Assembly: GCF_030268065.1 (NCBI RefSeq)
Contig: NZ_BSDD01000002.1
Location: forward strand, 372,001 to 436,000
Origin: Geothrix rubra
GTDB lineage: Bacteria > Acidobacteriota > Holophagae > Holophagales > Holophagaceae
DNA: 64,000 nt
Reading direction: 5' to 3'
Position 1 is the first letter of the stretch, and every line of letters begins with the position of its first letter. The notes under the pieces are model-generated. The model made no database searches and was not told where the DNA came from. It saw only the letters and a list, made by a program, of their open reading frames with translations. A program made the position numbers and the translations under genes. Of the stretch, positions 55,901-64,000 are shown piece by piece.

Positions 55901-56359
55901 CACGTCGTCGATCATGCCCTGGAGGCCCAGGTGCCGGCCGTCCTCGGGACTGTAGATGCGGGCCACGCCGTAGGCCTCCAGCTCGCGGATCTCCGCGGGC
56001 ACGATGACGCCGCCGCCGCCGCCGAAGATCTGGATGTGCCCGGCCCCGCGCTCCCGGAGCAGGTCCACCATGTACTTGAAGTACTCCACGTGGCCGCCCT
56101 GGTAGCTGGAGACGGCGATGCCCTGGGCGTCCTCCTGGATGGCCGTGTCCACGATGTCCTGGACGGCCCGGTTGTGGCCCAGGTGGATCACCTCGCACCC
56201 GGTGGCCTGCAGGATGCGGCGCATGATGTTGATGCTCGCGTCATGGCCGTCGAAGAGGCTGGCGGCCGTCACGAAGCGGACCTTGTGCCGCGGCACGTAG
56301 CCCTCCTCCGGGGCGACCCCGGCGACGGACGGTTGGGCGGGCGCTGCGATGGTCGGCAT
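52928..56359 (-). CDS. icmF: Fused isobutyryl-CoA mutase (IcmF)
   Basis: IcmF is an adenosylcobalamin enzyme interconverting isobutyryl-CoA and n-butyryl-CoA, fused to its own G-protein chaperone. Its 1143 residues show the domain order: cobalamin-binding domain with DGHDAS at about 37-42 and a glycine-rich loop, the MeaB/ArgK-like GTPase (Walker [10 protein letters not shown] about 200-208, NKADKRG), and the mutase TIM-barrel half with [20 protein letters not shown] near the C end, mirrored as [16 protein letters not shown]. It would act in branched-chain or short acyl metabolism. No adjacent B12 or acyl-CoA gene is found; the acyl-CoA dehydrogenase is at 19509. Pivalyl-type specificity cannot be ruled out. 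Confidence 0.93.
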   Translation of the reverse strand: MPTIAAPAQPSVAGVAPEEGYVPRHKVRFVTAASLFDGHDASINIMRRILQATGCEVIHLGHNRAVQDIVDTAIQEDAQGIAVSSYQGGHVEYFKYMVDLLRERGAGHIQIFGGGGGVIVPAEIRELEAYGVARIYSPEDGRHLGLQGMIDDVVRRCDFDPRGQAAPNRLARRITEIELGSANGFTVPADRRIPVLGITGTGGAGKSSLIDELLRRFLVDFPDKRVAVLSVDPTKRKTGGALLGDRIRMNALYHPELAPRVFMRSLATRSAAHRATSEALVASIAAAKAEGYDLVIVETAGIGQSDSEIADLVDLSMYVMTPEYGAASQLEKIDMLDFADLVVLNKADKRGAEDALRDVRKQYQRAHKRFDQAPEEMPVYATCASQFNDPATNWLFVNLVKALAAKTGLAWEPRLEAEPGGPRRAAIIPPEKVRYLAEIADTVQGYKAWARRQAETAELAHALWTSLVSLGDHVPPAGAFYGAAHLTEAMDGDQGPAILLLRQRYQEHLGELHGESRRLIHDWAELKRSYTEPENVYVVRGREIRTANYTQSLSGSMVPKVALPPYAGWGDLLRWQLLENLPGRFPYTAGVFEYKRVGEDPTRMFAGEGTPERTNKRFHYVSKGQPAVRLSTAFDSVTLYGEDPHVRPDIYGKIGNSGVSICTVDDAKKLYSGFDLLCPTTSVSMTINGPAPTMLAFFLNAAIDQRAEAWLKEHGQLEAAQAKIDARYAAKGMARPRYAGTLPEGNDGLGLALLGATADEVLPADVYAKLRAEALQSVRGTVQADILKEDQAQNTCIFSAEFSLKVMGDIQQTFIEEKVRNFYSVSISGYHIAEAGANPITQLAFTLANGFTFVEYYLSRGMHIDDFAPNLSFFFSNGLDPEYSVIGRVARRIWSVAMKEKYGANDRSQKLKYHIQTSGRSLHAQEIDFNDIRTTLQALYAIYDNCNSLHTNAYDEAITTPTEESVRRAIAIQLIINRELGQAKNENPLQGAFLIEQLTELVEEAVLAEFRRLSDRGGVLGAMETMYQRGKIQEESMHYEHLKHSGELPIVGVNTFLNPAPAEMGAIELIRSTEAEKQQQIDNLAAFHARNADRAPAVLARLKEVARAGGNLFEELLEAAKVCSLGQISSALYEVGGQYRRNM

Positions 56360-56421
56360 GGAACCCCCGGGCGAACCTCCAGTCTACCGGGCCGCCGGGT
56401 CCGGCTGAACCGCGCGGTTCT

Positions 56422-57939
56422 TCAGGCCGGATTCTCCACCAGGCTCGCCGGGAAGGCCTCCTCCATCAGGCTCTGGCGCTCCCGCAGGTGCTGCATGAGG
56501 GCCTTCCACCGCGGCAGGCCTCGGAGCGGGGCCAGCAGCGGGCTGCGCTCGTACCAGGCGGTGCAGCCGAAGCCCCGGGCGAAGGCGCGGGTCGCCATCT
56601 CCATGGCGCTGGCCCGGTCGCCGAGGAGGGCGTAGGCCTCCGCCAGCCGGATGGTGAATTCCCCGTCGGGCTCCCGCATGCCCAGGCGCTCCTGGTCGAA
56701 GGCCCGCAGCGCCTTCCAGGCCTCGTCCTTGCGCCCGTCCAGGATCAGGTCGAAGACCTCGCTGAGGCTGAGGATGTTGGGGTAGCCGTGGGGCGCCTGG
56801 CGCGCGGCCGTGAACTCCGCGTGGGCCTTGGCCCGGTCCCCCTGCACCAGGGCCAGGTAGCCCCGGTAGAAGGCGAGCACGCCCGTGGTGTTCCGCAGGT
56901 GCCCCGGCCGGTCCTGCAGGCTGGCTTCGAACCGCGGGATCTCGCCCGTGTAGAGGCAGGTGATGTCCACGGCCTGGGGTAGGTACTCCGAGAAGGCCAG
57001 GCTGTCCCGCAGGTCCATGGCCCGGCGGGCCAGGGGAAGCAGGCCCGCGCCGCGGGCCGCATAGGCCAGGCCCGTGAGCAGCAGGGGGTTGTTCGGCTGG
57101 TAGCGGCGGGCCTGGATGAGGAGGTTCAGGGCATCCCGCTGGTTCCCGTTGTCCGACTCCATGAGCGAGAGGAGGAGGGTGGCGCGCGGGTGGCCCGGGA
57201 CCAGGGTGAGCGCCCGCTTGAGGAGCGTCTCCGCCTCCGCCTGCTCCTGCCGGAAGGCGGCGGGATGGTTGAGGAGCCTGCGGTACTGGATGTTCCCCAG
57301 CAGCACCCAGCCCGTGCCGCAGTCCGGTTCGGCCTCCACGACCGTCCGGGCCAGGGCCGCGGCCTCGGCCATGTGGTCGTTCTGCAGGCGGAGGGCCGTG
57401 GCGCGGATGAGGTTCCAGAACCGGCCGGGATCCCGGGGCGTGAGGTAGCCCGGCACATCCTGGCGGACCAGCCCCACCGCCCGGTCGAAGGCCGCGAAGG
57501 CCTGGACCGGCGGGAGCGGCCGGGCCGGATGCCGGATCCAGCGGGTGGCTTCCCCGGCCTGCATCCGCTCGCCCGCGGCCTCCCGGAGGGCGAGGACGAG
57601 GTCATTCCCCTGCCGCCGCGGTTCCAGCACCAGCACGCGGGTGTGGGGCCGGGTGCGCACGGGGCCGAGATCCGTGGGCAGCTCGGTGACGCTTGTGACG
57701 GCCATTCCCCCGTAGCACTCGAGCCGGTCCTGGGCCAGGGCCCCGATGGCCCGGCATTCCGCGGGGTCCAGCCCCGAGGCGGATCCCTGGGCGGGGGTGA
57801 CCAGCAGGATGTGGACGGGCCCCCGGGCGCCGGCCCGGGCGAGCATCCAGGCCAGGCTGGAGCCGACGGCCAGGATCAGGCCGAAGGCCAGGCCCAGCAT
57901 GAGGGCGGCTTGGCGGGGCTTCCGGGCGCGTGCTTCCAT
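56422..57939 (-). CDS. Membrane-anchored TPR protein, first of a tandem pair
   Basis: The 505-residue product starts with a short cytoplasmic head and one membrane helix at about 12-33, then an exported domain with VHILLVTPAQGSASGLDPAE and several TPR-like helical repeats (ALTLVPGHPRATLLLSLMES and onward), ending in the block RAFARGFGCTAWYERSPLLA. That ending is also seen in TPR parts of some bacterial Ser/Thr kinases. It forms a paralogous pair with the next gene, sharing the same layout. No partner or ligand is known. The ATG at 57939 gives the only helix-bearing start. Confidence 0.75.
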   Translation of the reverse strand: MEARARKPRQAALMLGLAFGLILAVGSSLAWMLARAGARGPVHILLVTPAQGSASGLDPAECRAIGALAQDRLECYGGMAVTSVTELPTDLGPVRTRPHTRVLVLEPRRQGNDLVLALREAAGERMQAGEATRWIRHPARPLPPVQAFAAFDRAVGLVRQDVPGYLTPRDPGRFWNLIRATALRLQNDHMAEAAALARTVVEAEPDCGTGWVLLGNIQYRRLLNHPAAFRQEQAEAETLLKRALTLVPGHPRATLLLSLMESDNGNQRDALNLLIQARRYQPNNPLLLTGLAYAARGAGLLPLARRAMDLRDSLAFSEYLPQAVDITCLYTGEIPRFEASLQDRPGHLRNTTGVLAFYRGYLALVQGDRAKAHAEFTAARQAPHGYPNILSLSEVFDLILDGRKDEAWKALRAFDQERLGMREPDGEFTIRLAEAYALLGDRASAMEMATRAFARGFGCTAWYERSPLLAPLRGLPRWKALMQHLRERQSLMEEAFPASLVENPA

Positions 57940-57952
57940 GGAAACCCCGAGT

Positions 57953-59461
57953 CTACAGGCCGAAGGCCGAGGGCGTGAAGGTGGCCTCCAGCAGCCGCTG
58001 CCGTTCCTCCAGGTGCTGCACCAGCGCCTGCCATCGGGGAAGGTCCCGGAGACGGGCCAGGTACGGGCTCTGGCGGTACCAGCGGGCACAGCCGAACCCC
58101 TGGCTGAAGGCGCGCTCCGCCAGGTCCAGGGCGCTGCTGCGCTCCCCCAGGTAGGCCAGGGCCTCGGCCATCTTGAAGGTGAACTCGCCGTCGGGAACCC
58201 GCAGGCCCGTGCGCGCCTCCTCCAGCGCCCGGAGGCGCCGCCGGGCCCCCTCCCCATCCCCGGCCGCCAGGGCCTCGTAGACCGCTGCCAGCTGGCCGAA
58301 CTGGGCGAAGCCGCCGGGCCAGACCTGGGCCTGGGCGAAGGCCTCCCGCGCGGCCCCCCGGTCGCCATCCGCCAGGGCCAGGTACCCACGGTAGAACCGC
58401 ACCACCGTGTTCCGGGAGTCCCCGGGCGCCTCGACCAGGGTCGCCTCGAAGCGGGAGCGGTCCCCCAGGTAGAGGTAGGTGTTCTCCGCGCTGGCGCTCC
58501 AGAGCCCCGGGACGGCGAGCTGGTCCCGACGGGCCAGGGCCAGCCGGGCGAGGTCCAGCAGGCCGGCGGTCCGGGCCGCATAGGCCAGACCCGTGTAGAG
58601 CGTGAGGGCCCGGGGATTCGACCGCAGGGCCTCCTGGAGGACCTGGAGGGCCTCGCCCTGGTCCCCCGCATCCACCTTGAGCTGGGCCAGGAGGTAGGCC
58701 GTCTGCGGATGGCCCGGCGCCAGCTCCAGGGCCCGCCGGAACCGCTGTTCGGCTTCGGCCTGGCCCCGGGGCACGCCCAGGGGGTCGATGAGCAGCCGAC
58801 GGTAGAGGAGGTCTCCGCTCAGCATCCAGGCCAGGGCACACCGGGGCTCGGCGCCGAGCACCGCCTCGACCCCGGCCAGGGCAGCCTCCAGGCGGTCGTT
58901 CCGCCGGTGCCAGCCCTGCGCTTCCACCAGGCGCCAGAAGAGGTCGCCCCGGCGGGGCAGGAGCGTCTCCGGCAGGCTCCGCCCCTCGGGAAGCGGCAGA
59001 TCCCGGTGGAGGTCCTGGAACGCCTCGAAGGGGGGCGCGAAGGGCGCGGGGTGGACCTCCCAGGCCGCTTCCCCCCGGGCGGCCAGGCCCTGGGACCGGG
59101 CCAGGCGGACATCCAGGGCCAGGTCCGTGCCCCGGCGCCGGGGGCGCAGCTCCAGGACCAGCGTGCGACGGGGCAACCGGCCCCAGGCCGCGGCCGGAGG
59201 CGGGTCCGCCACACGGGTCACCGCCACCGCGCCCAGGGCCTCCAGGTCGTAGTGCACGAGGTCCGTGAGGGCCCTGCGGCTCTCGGGATCCAGGCCGTCC
59301 CCGGCACCGGCTGGCCCCTGCACCAGCACCACGTTCAGGGGCTGTCCCCACCCGTGGCGGTGGAGGATCCAGCCCCCGAGGGCCAGGGCCGAGGCCAGGA
59401 TCAGCGCCCAGGCCAGGGGTCCTGGGCGGCGTTGCGGCGTCAGGGGCTTGCCGGCGGCCAT
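57953..59461 (-). CDS. Membrane-anchored TPR protein, second of a tandem pair
   Basis: This 502-residue protein has the same plan as its downstream neighbour: a membrane helix at about 16-36, an exported domain ([20 protein letters not shown]), a TPR array ([20 protein letters not shown] and following) and the same kind of C-terminal block ([20 protein letters not shown]). The two are recognisably homologous along the whole length, so one arose by duplication. They lie 13 bases apart and face away from the HtrA-type protease. I prefer the ATG at 59461 over a GTG at 59467. Confidence 0.75.
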   Translation of the reverse strand: MAAGKPLTPQRRPGPLAWALILASALALGGWILHRHGWGQPLNVVLVQGPAGAGDGLDPESRRALTDLVHYDLEALGAVAVTRVADPPPAAAWGRLPRRTLVLELRPRRRGTDLALDVRLARSQGLAARGEAAWEVHPAPFAPPFEAFQDLHRDLPLPEGRSLPETLLPRRGDLFWRLVEAQGWHRRNDRLEAALAGVEAVLGAEPRCALAWMLSGDLLYRRLLIDPLGVPRGQAEAEQRFRRALELAPGHPQTAYLLAQLKVDAGDQGEALQVLQEALRSNPRALTLYTGLAYAARTAGLLDLARLALARRDQLAVPGLWSASAENTYLYLGDRSRFEATLVEAPGDSRNTVVRFYRGYLALADGDRGAAREAFAQAQVWPGGFAQFGQLAAVYEALAAGDGEGARRRLRALEEARTGLRVPDGEFTFKMAEALAYLGERSSALDLAERAFSQGFGCARWYRQSPYLARLRDLPRWQALVQHLEERQRLLEATFTPSAFGL

Positions 59462-59561
59462 GGGCACCCATCGGGAGGAGACGGTGGTGGAATCCCCCCA
59501 ACGTACTTCATGGGGCGGGATCCTGCAGGGGAAACCTCATACTTCAGAGGATGGAGCGCCC

Positions 59562-60734
59562 ATGATCCGCCCGAGCCTCGCCCTCCTGCTGACGTCCCTG
59601 GCCCTGGCCGCCCAGGGCCCGAAGAGGGCCGCGCCGCCGTCGGAGGATGCCGTCATCGAGCGGTTCCGGGCCTTCTCCGCCCCCCGCACCGTCGCCCAGC
59701 GGGGCCCCCTGAGCGCCGAGGAGCGGAACACGATCCGGCGCTTCAAGGAGGCCCGGGGCAGCGTGGTCTACGTCTCCGCCATCGCCCCCTTCCAGAACCT
59801 CCGCACCCTCGACATCACCAACCTGCCCACGGGGGCCGGGACGGGCTTCGTCTGGGACGACTACGGGCACGTGGTGACGAACCTCCACGTCATCACCGTG
59901 GAGGAGCAGGGGCGCCGCATCGGCGAGGCCCCCGAGCTCCAGGTCACCCTCACCGACGGGAAGACCTACAAGGGGAAGCTCATCGGGCGGAGCTTCGCCT
60001 ACGACGTGGCCGTGCTCCAGGTGTTCGCCCCCCTGGAGGCCATGAAGCCCATCCGGGTGGGCAGCAGCCACGACCTGGAGGTGGGCCAGAACGTCACCGC
60101 CATCGGCAACCCCTTCGGCCTGGACCACACCCTCACCAAGGGCATCATCTCCGCCCTGGGCCGCGAGATCACCACCGACTACCAGACCCGCATCCTGGAC
60201 GCCATCCAGACGGACGCGGCCGTGAACCCCGGGAACTCCGGGGGGCCCCTGCTGGACAGCGCGGGCCGCCTCATCGGCATGACCACCGCCATCGTCGCCA
60301 CCAAGGGGGAGGGCTCGGTGGGCGTGGGCTTCGCCATCCCCGTGGACACCCTGAACCGGGTGGTGCCCCGGCTCATCGCCAAGGGGACCCTGGAGCCCCC
60401 GCGGATGGGCTTCGTGGCCCTGGACGCCTACCGCGCCCAGCAGCTCTTCGGGATCACCCGCGGGCTGGTGGTGGGCCAGGTGGATCCCGACACCCCCGCG
60501 GCCCGGGCCGGCATGCGCGGCCTGGTCCTGGACGCCAAGGGCGAGATCAAGGGCCTGGGGGACGTGATCCTCGGCTACCAGGGGCGGGCCGTGGAGAACG
60601 AGGGCCAGCTCATGGCCATGCTGGAGGTGGAGCCCCCCAAGGACGAGGTCGTGCTCGACGTGCTGAGGGATGGCAAGGTGATCCAGCTGAAGCTGGACCT
60701 GAAGGCCCGGAGGGCTCTGCCGACCCGGATCTAG
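59562..60734 (+). CDS. HtrA/DegP-type periplasmic serine protease
   Basis: The 390-residue product has a signal peptide (MIRPSLALLLTSLALAAQG). The trypsin-like domain has histidine in VVTNLHVI, aspartate in FAYDVAVLQV and the nucleophile serine in NPGNSGGPLL. A PDZ-like domain follows from about residue 285 (GFVALDAYRAQQLFGI onward), used in substrate binding. It should degrade or refold misfolded periplasmic proteins. Its stop lies one base before the convergent SPFH gene's stop. Divergent from the TPR pair, with which it may share a control region. Confidence 0.92.
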   Translation: MIRPSLALLLTSLALAAQGPKRAAPPSEDAVIERFRAFSAPRTVAQRGPLSAEERNTIRRFKEARGSVVYVSAIAPFQNLRTLDITNLPTGAGTGFVWDDYGHVVTNLHVITVEEQGRRIGEAPELQVTLTDGKTYKGKLIGRSFAYDVAVLQVFAPLEAMKPIRVGSSHDLEVGQNVTAIGNPFGLDHTLTKGIISALGREITTDYQTRILDAIQTDAAVNPGNSGGPLLDSAGRLIGMTTAIVATKGEGSVGVGFAIPVDTLNRVVPRLIAKGTLEPPRMGFVALDAYRAQQLFGITRGLVVGQVDPDTPAARAGMRGLVLDAKGEIKGLGDVILGYQGRAVENEGQLMAMLEVEPPKDEVVLDVLRDGKVIQLKLDLKARRALPTRI

Positions 60735-60735
60735 C

Positions 60736-61647
60736 CTACTTCCGCGCCGGGACCTGGATGAGCGGGGTGGCCCCGCCCATGGGCGTGATGATCAGGTTGC
60801 CCTTGGCCCCGATCTCCCGCAGGGCCTGGATGCGCTGGTACTCGATGATCTGGGGGGTCAGGGACTGGCTCACGATCTGCTGGGCGCGGGCCTGGCCCTC
60901 GGCCTCGATGCGCTTGCGCTCGGCCTCCTGCTTCTCCTTCTGCAGGACGAAGGCCATCTTCTGGGCATCCTGGTCCGCGCTGATCTTGTCGTTGATGGAT
61001 TTCGTGATCTGGTCGGGCAGGATCACGTTCCTGAGCAGCATCTGCTCCAGGGTGATGCCCCGGGCCTCGAAGGCGTTCCGGAGCGTCTTGGTCACCTGCT
61101 CCACGAAGGCCTGGCGCTTGGTGGTGTAGAGGTCCGTGGCGGTGAGCCCGGCGGCCGCATCCCGGAGGCTGGCGCGGATCTCGCTGCGGATGATGCGCTC
61201 CTCCACGTCCGGGCCGATGGTCCGGTAGATCTCGGGCACCCGCGCCTGCTGGAGCGAGTAGAAGATGGTGGCGTCCAGCCGCACCGTCAGCCCGTCGGAA
61301 CTGATGACCGCGATGGAGTCGTCGCCCCGGCGCTGGCCCTCGTCAGAGGTGCTGGACATGGTGTAGTTCCGGGTGCGGACCTCCATCTCCACCACCTGGG
61401 AGAAGGGGTTGATGAAGTGCAGGCCCGAGGGCAGGGGCTCCGGGTTCACCTTGCCGAAGAGCACCACCACGCCCGCCATGCCCGGAGGCACCACCACGGC
61501 CATGGAGGCCAGGAAGACGACGAGGCCCAGCACCCAGCCCGCCCACTGGAGGGCGTTCAGGCGGGCGGAGAGGGGGAACCCCACCCGGGTCTTCAGGCGC
61601 CAGGCCAGGGATCCGGCCACGAGCAGCAACAGGGCGATCAGGACCAC
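60736..61647 (-). CDS. SPFH/Band 7 (prohibitin-like) membrane protein
   Basis: The 303-residue protein has two hydrophobic segments near the N terminus (about 2-16 and 37-58) followed by a Band 7 domain (VVLFGKVNPEPLPSGLHFIN to LRNVILPDQITKSI) and a long charged C-terminal helix rich in glutamate and arginine that should form a coiled coil. These proteins form ring-like assemblies in the inner membrane that control proteases such as FtsH. The ending is ITPMGGATPLIQVPARK. It converges on the HtrA-type protease gene, a sensible neighbour for quality control, but this is an inference. Confidence 0.9.
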   Translation of the reverse strand: MVLIALLLLVAGSLAWRLKTRVGFPLSARLNALQWAGWVLGLVVFLASMAVVVPPGMAGVVVLFGKVNPEPLPSGLHFINPFSQVVEMEVRTRNYTMSSTSDEGQRRGDDSIAVISSDGLTVRLDATIFYSLQQARVPEIYRTIGPDVEERIIRSEIRASLRDAAAGLTATDLYTTKRQAFVEQVTKTLRNAFEARGITLEQMLLRNVILPDQITKSINDKISADQDAQKMAFVLQKEKQEAERKRIEAEGQARAQQIVSQSLTPQIIEYQRIQALREIGAKGNLIITPMGGATPLIQVPARK

Positions 61648-61674
61648 GGGGAACCTCCAGGCGAGGACGGGGCC

Positions 61675-62715
61675 TCAATGATGGGGGTGGTGCTCCGGTT
61701 CCGGAACCGGAGATTGGGGCGCCGGACCCTTGGCCTTCGGGTCCAGGTAGTCGAGGGGGATCCTCAGCGGCTCGTCCGAACCCGGGAAGCGCAGCACCAG
61801 CAGCGCCGAGGTGGTCCCCAGCCGCCGGACCCGGAGCGTCTGCCGTTCGGCGGTCGGCCCGGGACGATCCACCAGCTCGTAGCCCTTCCCCTCGATCTCC
61901 GCGGACTGGAGGCGGAAGGGCTTCCCGTCCCGGGCCCTCAGCTCCACGGCGAGCAGGGTCGTCTTGGGATCGTCGTACACCAGGCGCGAGGGCGAGGGCA
62001 TCACCGGCAGGGCCAGCCGCCAGTCCAGGTAGAGGGTGAACGACGGCTGCCGGGGGGCGTTGGTGGTCACCTGGAGCACCTCCAGTCCCGCCAGCATCCC
62101 GGGCTTGAGCAGGGAAGGCCGGAGGGTGACCCGCAGCTCCGCCACCGTTCCGTGCGGAACCACCTCCGCCTGCAGGTAGGGTGGCAGGACGGAGGCCAGC
62201 TCCACCCGGACGGGCTCGCCGCCCTCGCGCGTGAACCGGAACAGCGCCGTGGGACTCTCCCAGGGCGCCACCTCCCCGAGGCTCCGGCGTTCCGCGTCCA
62301 CGGCCACCTCGGGGCGCACGAACATGTCGTAGCGGAGGATGTAGAAGGGCTGGGCGGGATCATCCGTGCCGAGCCGCACGGCGCCCCGGATGTAGCCCAG
62401 CATCCCGTCGGGGTTCACGCGGACGTGGACCATCCGCACCTCGCCGGGCTGGAGGGCCTCCTTGAACTGGGCGCCGTCGAGCTCCAGCCCCAGGGAGAGA
62501 TCCAGCACCCTGAGGTGGAAGGGATGGTCGGCGAGGCTCTTGATGCCATAGACGGCCTCGCGCACCTCCTTCGGCCCCACGCTGCCCAGGTGCACGGGGA
62601 AGGGCGTGGTCAGCGTGATCTGCGCCGGCGGGACGGGGTCCGCAGCCTTGGGCGGGGCCTGCGCCAGCAGCGCCGCGGCGAGGAAGGCGGAGACGAGGGC
62701 GGAGCGGAACGGCAT
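61675..62715 (-). CDS. Secreted protein with DUF1573-like N-terminal domain
   Basis: The 346-residue product has a signal peptide (to about 20, ALLAQAPP) and strands typical of an Ig-like or ASPM-SPD-2/DUF1573 fold (PFPVHLGSVGPKEVREAVYG, KEALQPGEVRMVHVRVN, GYIRGAVRLGTDDP). The family cysteine pair seen in many DUF1573 members is missing. A histidine-rich tail (EPEHHPHH) could bind metal. It is 27 bases upstream of the SPFH gene on the same strand, so the two are probably co-transcribed. Role unknown. Confidence 0.65.
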   Translation of the reverse strand: MPFRSALVSAFLAAALLAQAPPKAADPVPPAQITLTTPFPVHLGSVGPKEVREAVYGIKSLADHPFHLRVLDLSLGLELDGAQFKEALQPGEVRMVHVRVNPDGMLGYIRGAVRLGTDDPAQPFYILRYDMFVRPEVAVDAERRSLGEVAPWESPTALFRFTREGGEPVRVELASVLPPYLQAEVVPHGTVAELRVTLRPSLLKPGMLAGLEVLQVTTNAPRQPSFTLYLDWRLALPVMPSPSRLVYDDPKTTLLAVELRARDGKPFRLQSAEIEGKGYELVDRPGPTAERQTLRVRRLGTTSALLVLRFPGSDEPLRIPLDYLDPKAKGPAPQSPVPEPEHHPHH

Positions 62716-62862
62716 GGTCGGGTCCTGGATGGCCCTCCAGTCTGACCTGCCCCTGCAGGCGGGTGCAGATGTTAATTGTTGTTAAGACTGCCGAATTCAC
62801 GCCTTGTTCACGCGCACCTCGTCTGGAATGGGGGGGAACCCTTTCTCCCCTCCGAGGTCCTC
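62716..62862. promoter_or_regulatory. Divergent promoter region with TTAA repeat
   Basis: Between the DUF1573-like gene and the PKD gene, TTAATTGTTGTTAAG at 62772 has two TTAA motifs 10 bases apart, in an otherwise GC-rich gap, and TTCACGCC/TTCACGCG lies just downstream. These may be an OmpR-family-type direct repeat and promoter elements. This is a weak call. Confidence 0.3.
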
Positions 62863-64000
62863 ATGCGAACCCTGCGCATCCTCCTCCCCCTGGCCCTGGT
62901 GGCCAGCCTGGGAGCCCAGACCCCCAAACGGGTCCTCTTCGACCACACCCGCCACGAGGAGGCCGGCACCTCCGCGGAATGGGTGATCTGCACGGGCCAC
63001 GAGCCCGACCCCTCGCCCGCCAACCCCACCGCCGAGACCGACTGGAACGGCGGGATCAGCGCCTGGGGCTTCGACCTCCACCAGGCCGGTTACGCCATCC
63101 AGACCCTGCCCCCCACGGGCCGGGTCACCTACGGGGACAGCACCAATCCCCAGGACCTCGCCAACTACGCCGTCTACATCATCGACGAGCCCTACACCCT
63201 GTTCACCGCCGCCGAGAAGCAGGCCATCCTCGCCTACGTCCAGCACGGCGGCGGCCTGTTCGTGGTGGGCAACCACGTGGGCGCCAGCCGCTACAGCGGC
63301 ACCGGCGGCACGGATGCCTACACCGTGTTCAACGACATGGTCTCCGTCAACGGCGCGAACCCCTACGGCTTCACCTTCGTCCCGGGCCACGGCCCCGGAG
63401 ATGCCCAGGCCAACACCACCAGCACCGCCTTCACCACCAGCAGCTCCCCCGCCGCCCAGGCCATCGTCAACGGCACCTTCGGATCCCTGGGCCTCATGGA
63501 CTTCCACTCCTACTCCTACCTGAGCCCCAGCACGGCCCAGAATCCCAACGTCCAGGAGATCCTCCACACCCAGGTGAGCGGCGACACGGGCTCCTTCATC
63601 GTCACCTGCACCGTGGGCAGCGGGCGGGTCGTGGCCATCAGCGACAGCGCCCCGGCCGATGACGGCACCACCACCACCTCCGGCAAGAGCCTGCACGCCA
63701 GCTGGGGGATCAACAGCAACCGCGCCTTCTTCCTCAACGCCACGGCCTACCTGGCAGGCGCCACCAGCACCGCGCCGGTCCCCGTCGTGAGCATCCTGTC
63801 CCCCGCCGCGAACACCAGCATCACCGCCGGCGGCTCCGTCAGCTTCCAGGGCAGCGCCACCATCTCGGACAACAGCGCCCTGAGCTACAGCTGGTCCTTC
63901 GGCGACGGCGCCAGCGCCGCCGTCCAGGGCCCCGTCAGCCACAGCTACCCCACCGTGGGCACCTACACCGCCACCTTCACCGCCACCAGCAACCAAGGCC
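62863..64000 (+). CDS. Secreted PKD-domain protein (3' end outside the window)
   Basis: The visible 379 codons encode a signal peptide (MRTLRILLPLALVASLGAQ) and an N-terminal domain of about 260 residues with RVLFDHTRHEEAGTSAEWVI and GGGLFVVGNHVGASRYSG, which resembles glutamine-amidotransferase-like/DUF4350-type domains used for surface or secreted proteins. From about residue 310 a PKD domain begins, with the hallmark YSWSFGDGASA and SHSYPTVGTYTATFTA. The gene runs off the window, so more repeats or a sorting tail may follow. It is rich in threonine and serine, as extracellular proteins often are. The ATG at 62863 has a GAGG site. Confidence 0.85.
   Translation, partial: MRTLRILLPLALVASLGAQTPKRVLFDHTRHEEAGTSAEWVICTGHEPDPSPANPTAETDWNGGISAWGFDLHQAGYAIQTLPPTGRVTYGDSTNPQDLANYAVYIIDEPYTLFTAAEKQAILAYVQHGGGLFVVGNHVGASRYSGTGGTDAYTVFNDMVSVNGANPYGFTFVPGHGPGDAQANTTSTAFTTSSSPAAQAIVNGTFGSLGLMDFHSYSYLSPSTAQNPNVQEILHTQVSGDTGSFIVTCTVGSGRVVAISDSAPADDGTTTTSGKSLHASWGINSNRAFFLNATAYLAGATSTAPVPVVSILSPAANTSITAGGSVSFQGSATISDNSALSYSWSFGDGASAAVQGPVSHSYPTVGTYTATFTATSNQG

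Overview
The window is a 64 kb piece of a high-GC bacterial chromosome. It has no rRNA, tRNA, phage or plasmid genes. The gene content suits a Gram-negative soil or sediment bacterium: outer-membrane beta-barrels, a periplasmic MsrP, LPS-type acyltransferase chemistry and many SD-led genes at about 70% GC. My best guess is an acidobacterium of the Holophaga/Geothrix type, but this is an inference from gene content and style and no marker gene here settles it.

Layout. (1) 1-3550 is lower in GC (about 55-58% in lines I counted, against over 70% elsewhere). It carries the end of a sensor kinase, a membrane diguanylate cyclase, a DUF3187-type outer-membrane gene broken by one in-frame stop, and a gene-poor stretch with what looks like the end of an IS21-type element. 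(2) 3555-13788 has a small unknown gene, an OmpL-like porin, and divergently a complete potassium-uptake locus: a 62-residue membrane peptide, kdpF, A, B, C, D, E. Three pairs of 11-bp-spaced TTAA repeats lie in the porin/kdp gap. (3) 13844-22743 has a molybdopterin oxidoreductase, a Tle1-like phospholipase (DUF2235), then gmk, a CtpA-type protease, an acyl-CoA dehydrogenase and an S9 peptidase. (4) 22809-28368 is a seven-gene minus-strand run, msrQ-hslO-acyltransferase-queC-radical SAM-queF-folK. (5) 28553-33110 holds a DUF457 membrane protein, msrP, a one-domain ModE-like regulator and modABC. (6) 33123-42112 has a NhaR-like regulator, Sua5/TsaC, isocitrate dehydrogenase, an NTF2-like protein, an Lrp regulator, a CPBP protease and the split glycine decarboxylase gcvPA/gcvPB. 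(7) 42253-50866 has rpiB-rph-patatin/beta-barrel, a SNF2 helicase coupled to a SWIM-finger protein, a 24-copy heptanucleotide repeat and ridA. (8) 51063-64000 has an unknown gene, an Hpt protein, a lytic transglycosylase, the fused B12 mutase IcmF, two tandem TPR paralogues, an HtrA-type protease, an SPFH protein, a secreted protein and the start of a PKD-domain secreted protein.

How the genes work together. KdpDE should sense potassium limitation or turgor and drive KdpFABC, with the divergent porin possibly in the same regulon. ModABC supplies molybdate for MsrP and the molybdopterin oxidoreductase. MsrPQ and Hsp33 both answer oxidative or hypochlorous damage, and msrQ-hslO adjacency fits that. 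QueC and QueF make preQ1 for queuosine. The acyl-CoA dehydrogenase, IcmF, Icd and GcvP point to aerobic breakdown of amino acids and branched or short acyl chains.

Most unusual DNA-level items: the heptamer array with a two-state last base upstream of ridA; a 65-bp duplication of the ridA 3' end flanking a palindrome-rich insert; the three-pair operator between porin and kdp; and the broken DUF3187 gene beside a composition boundary. I see no clear case of a wholly new multi-gene system. The best candidates for undescribed biology are the kdp-linked 62-residue peptide, the queF/queC-flanked B12 radical SAM enzyme and the two-component patatin/barrel protein.
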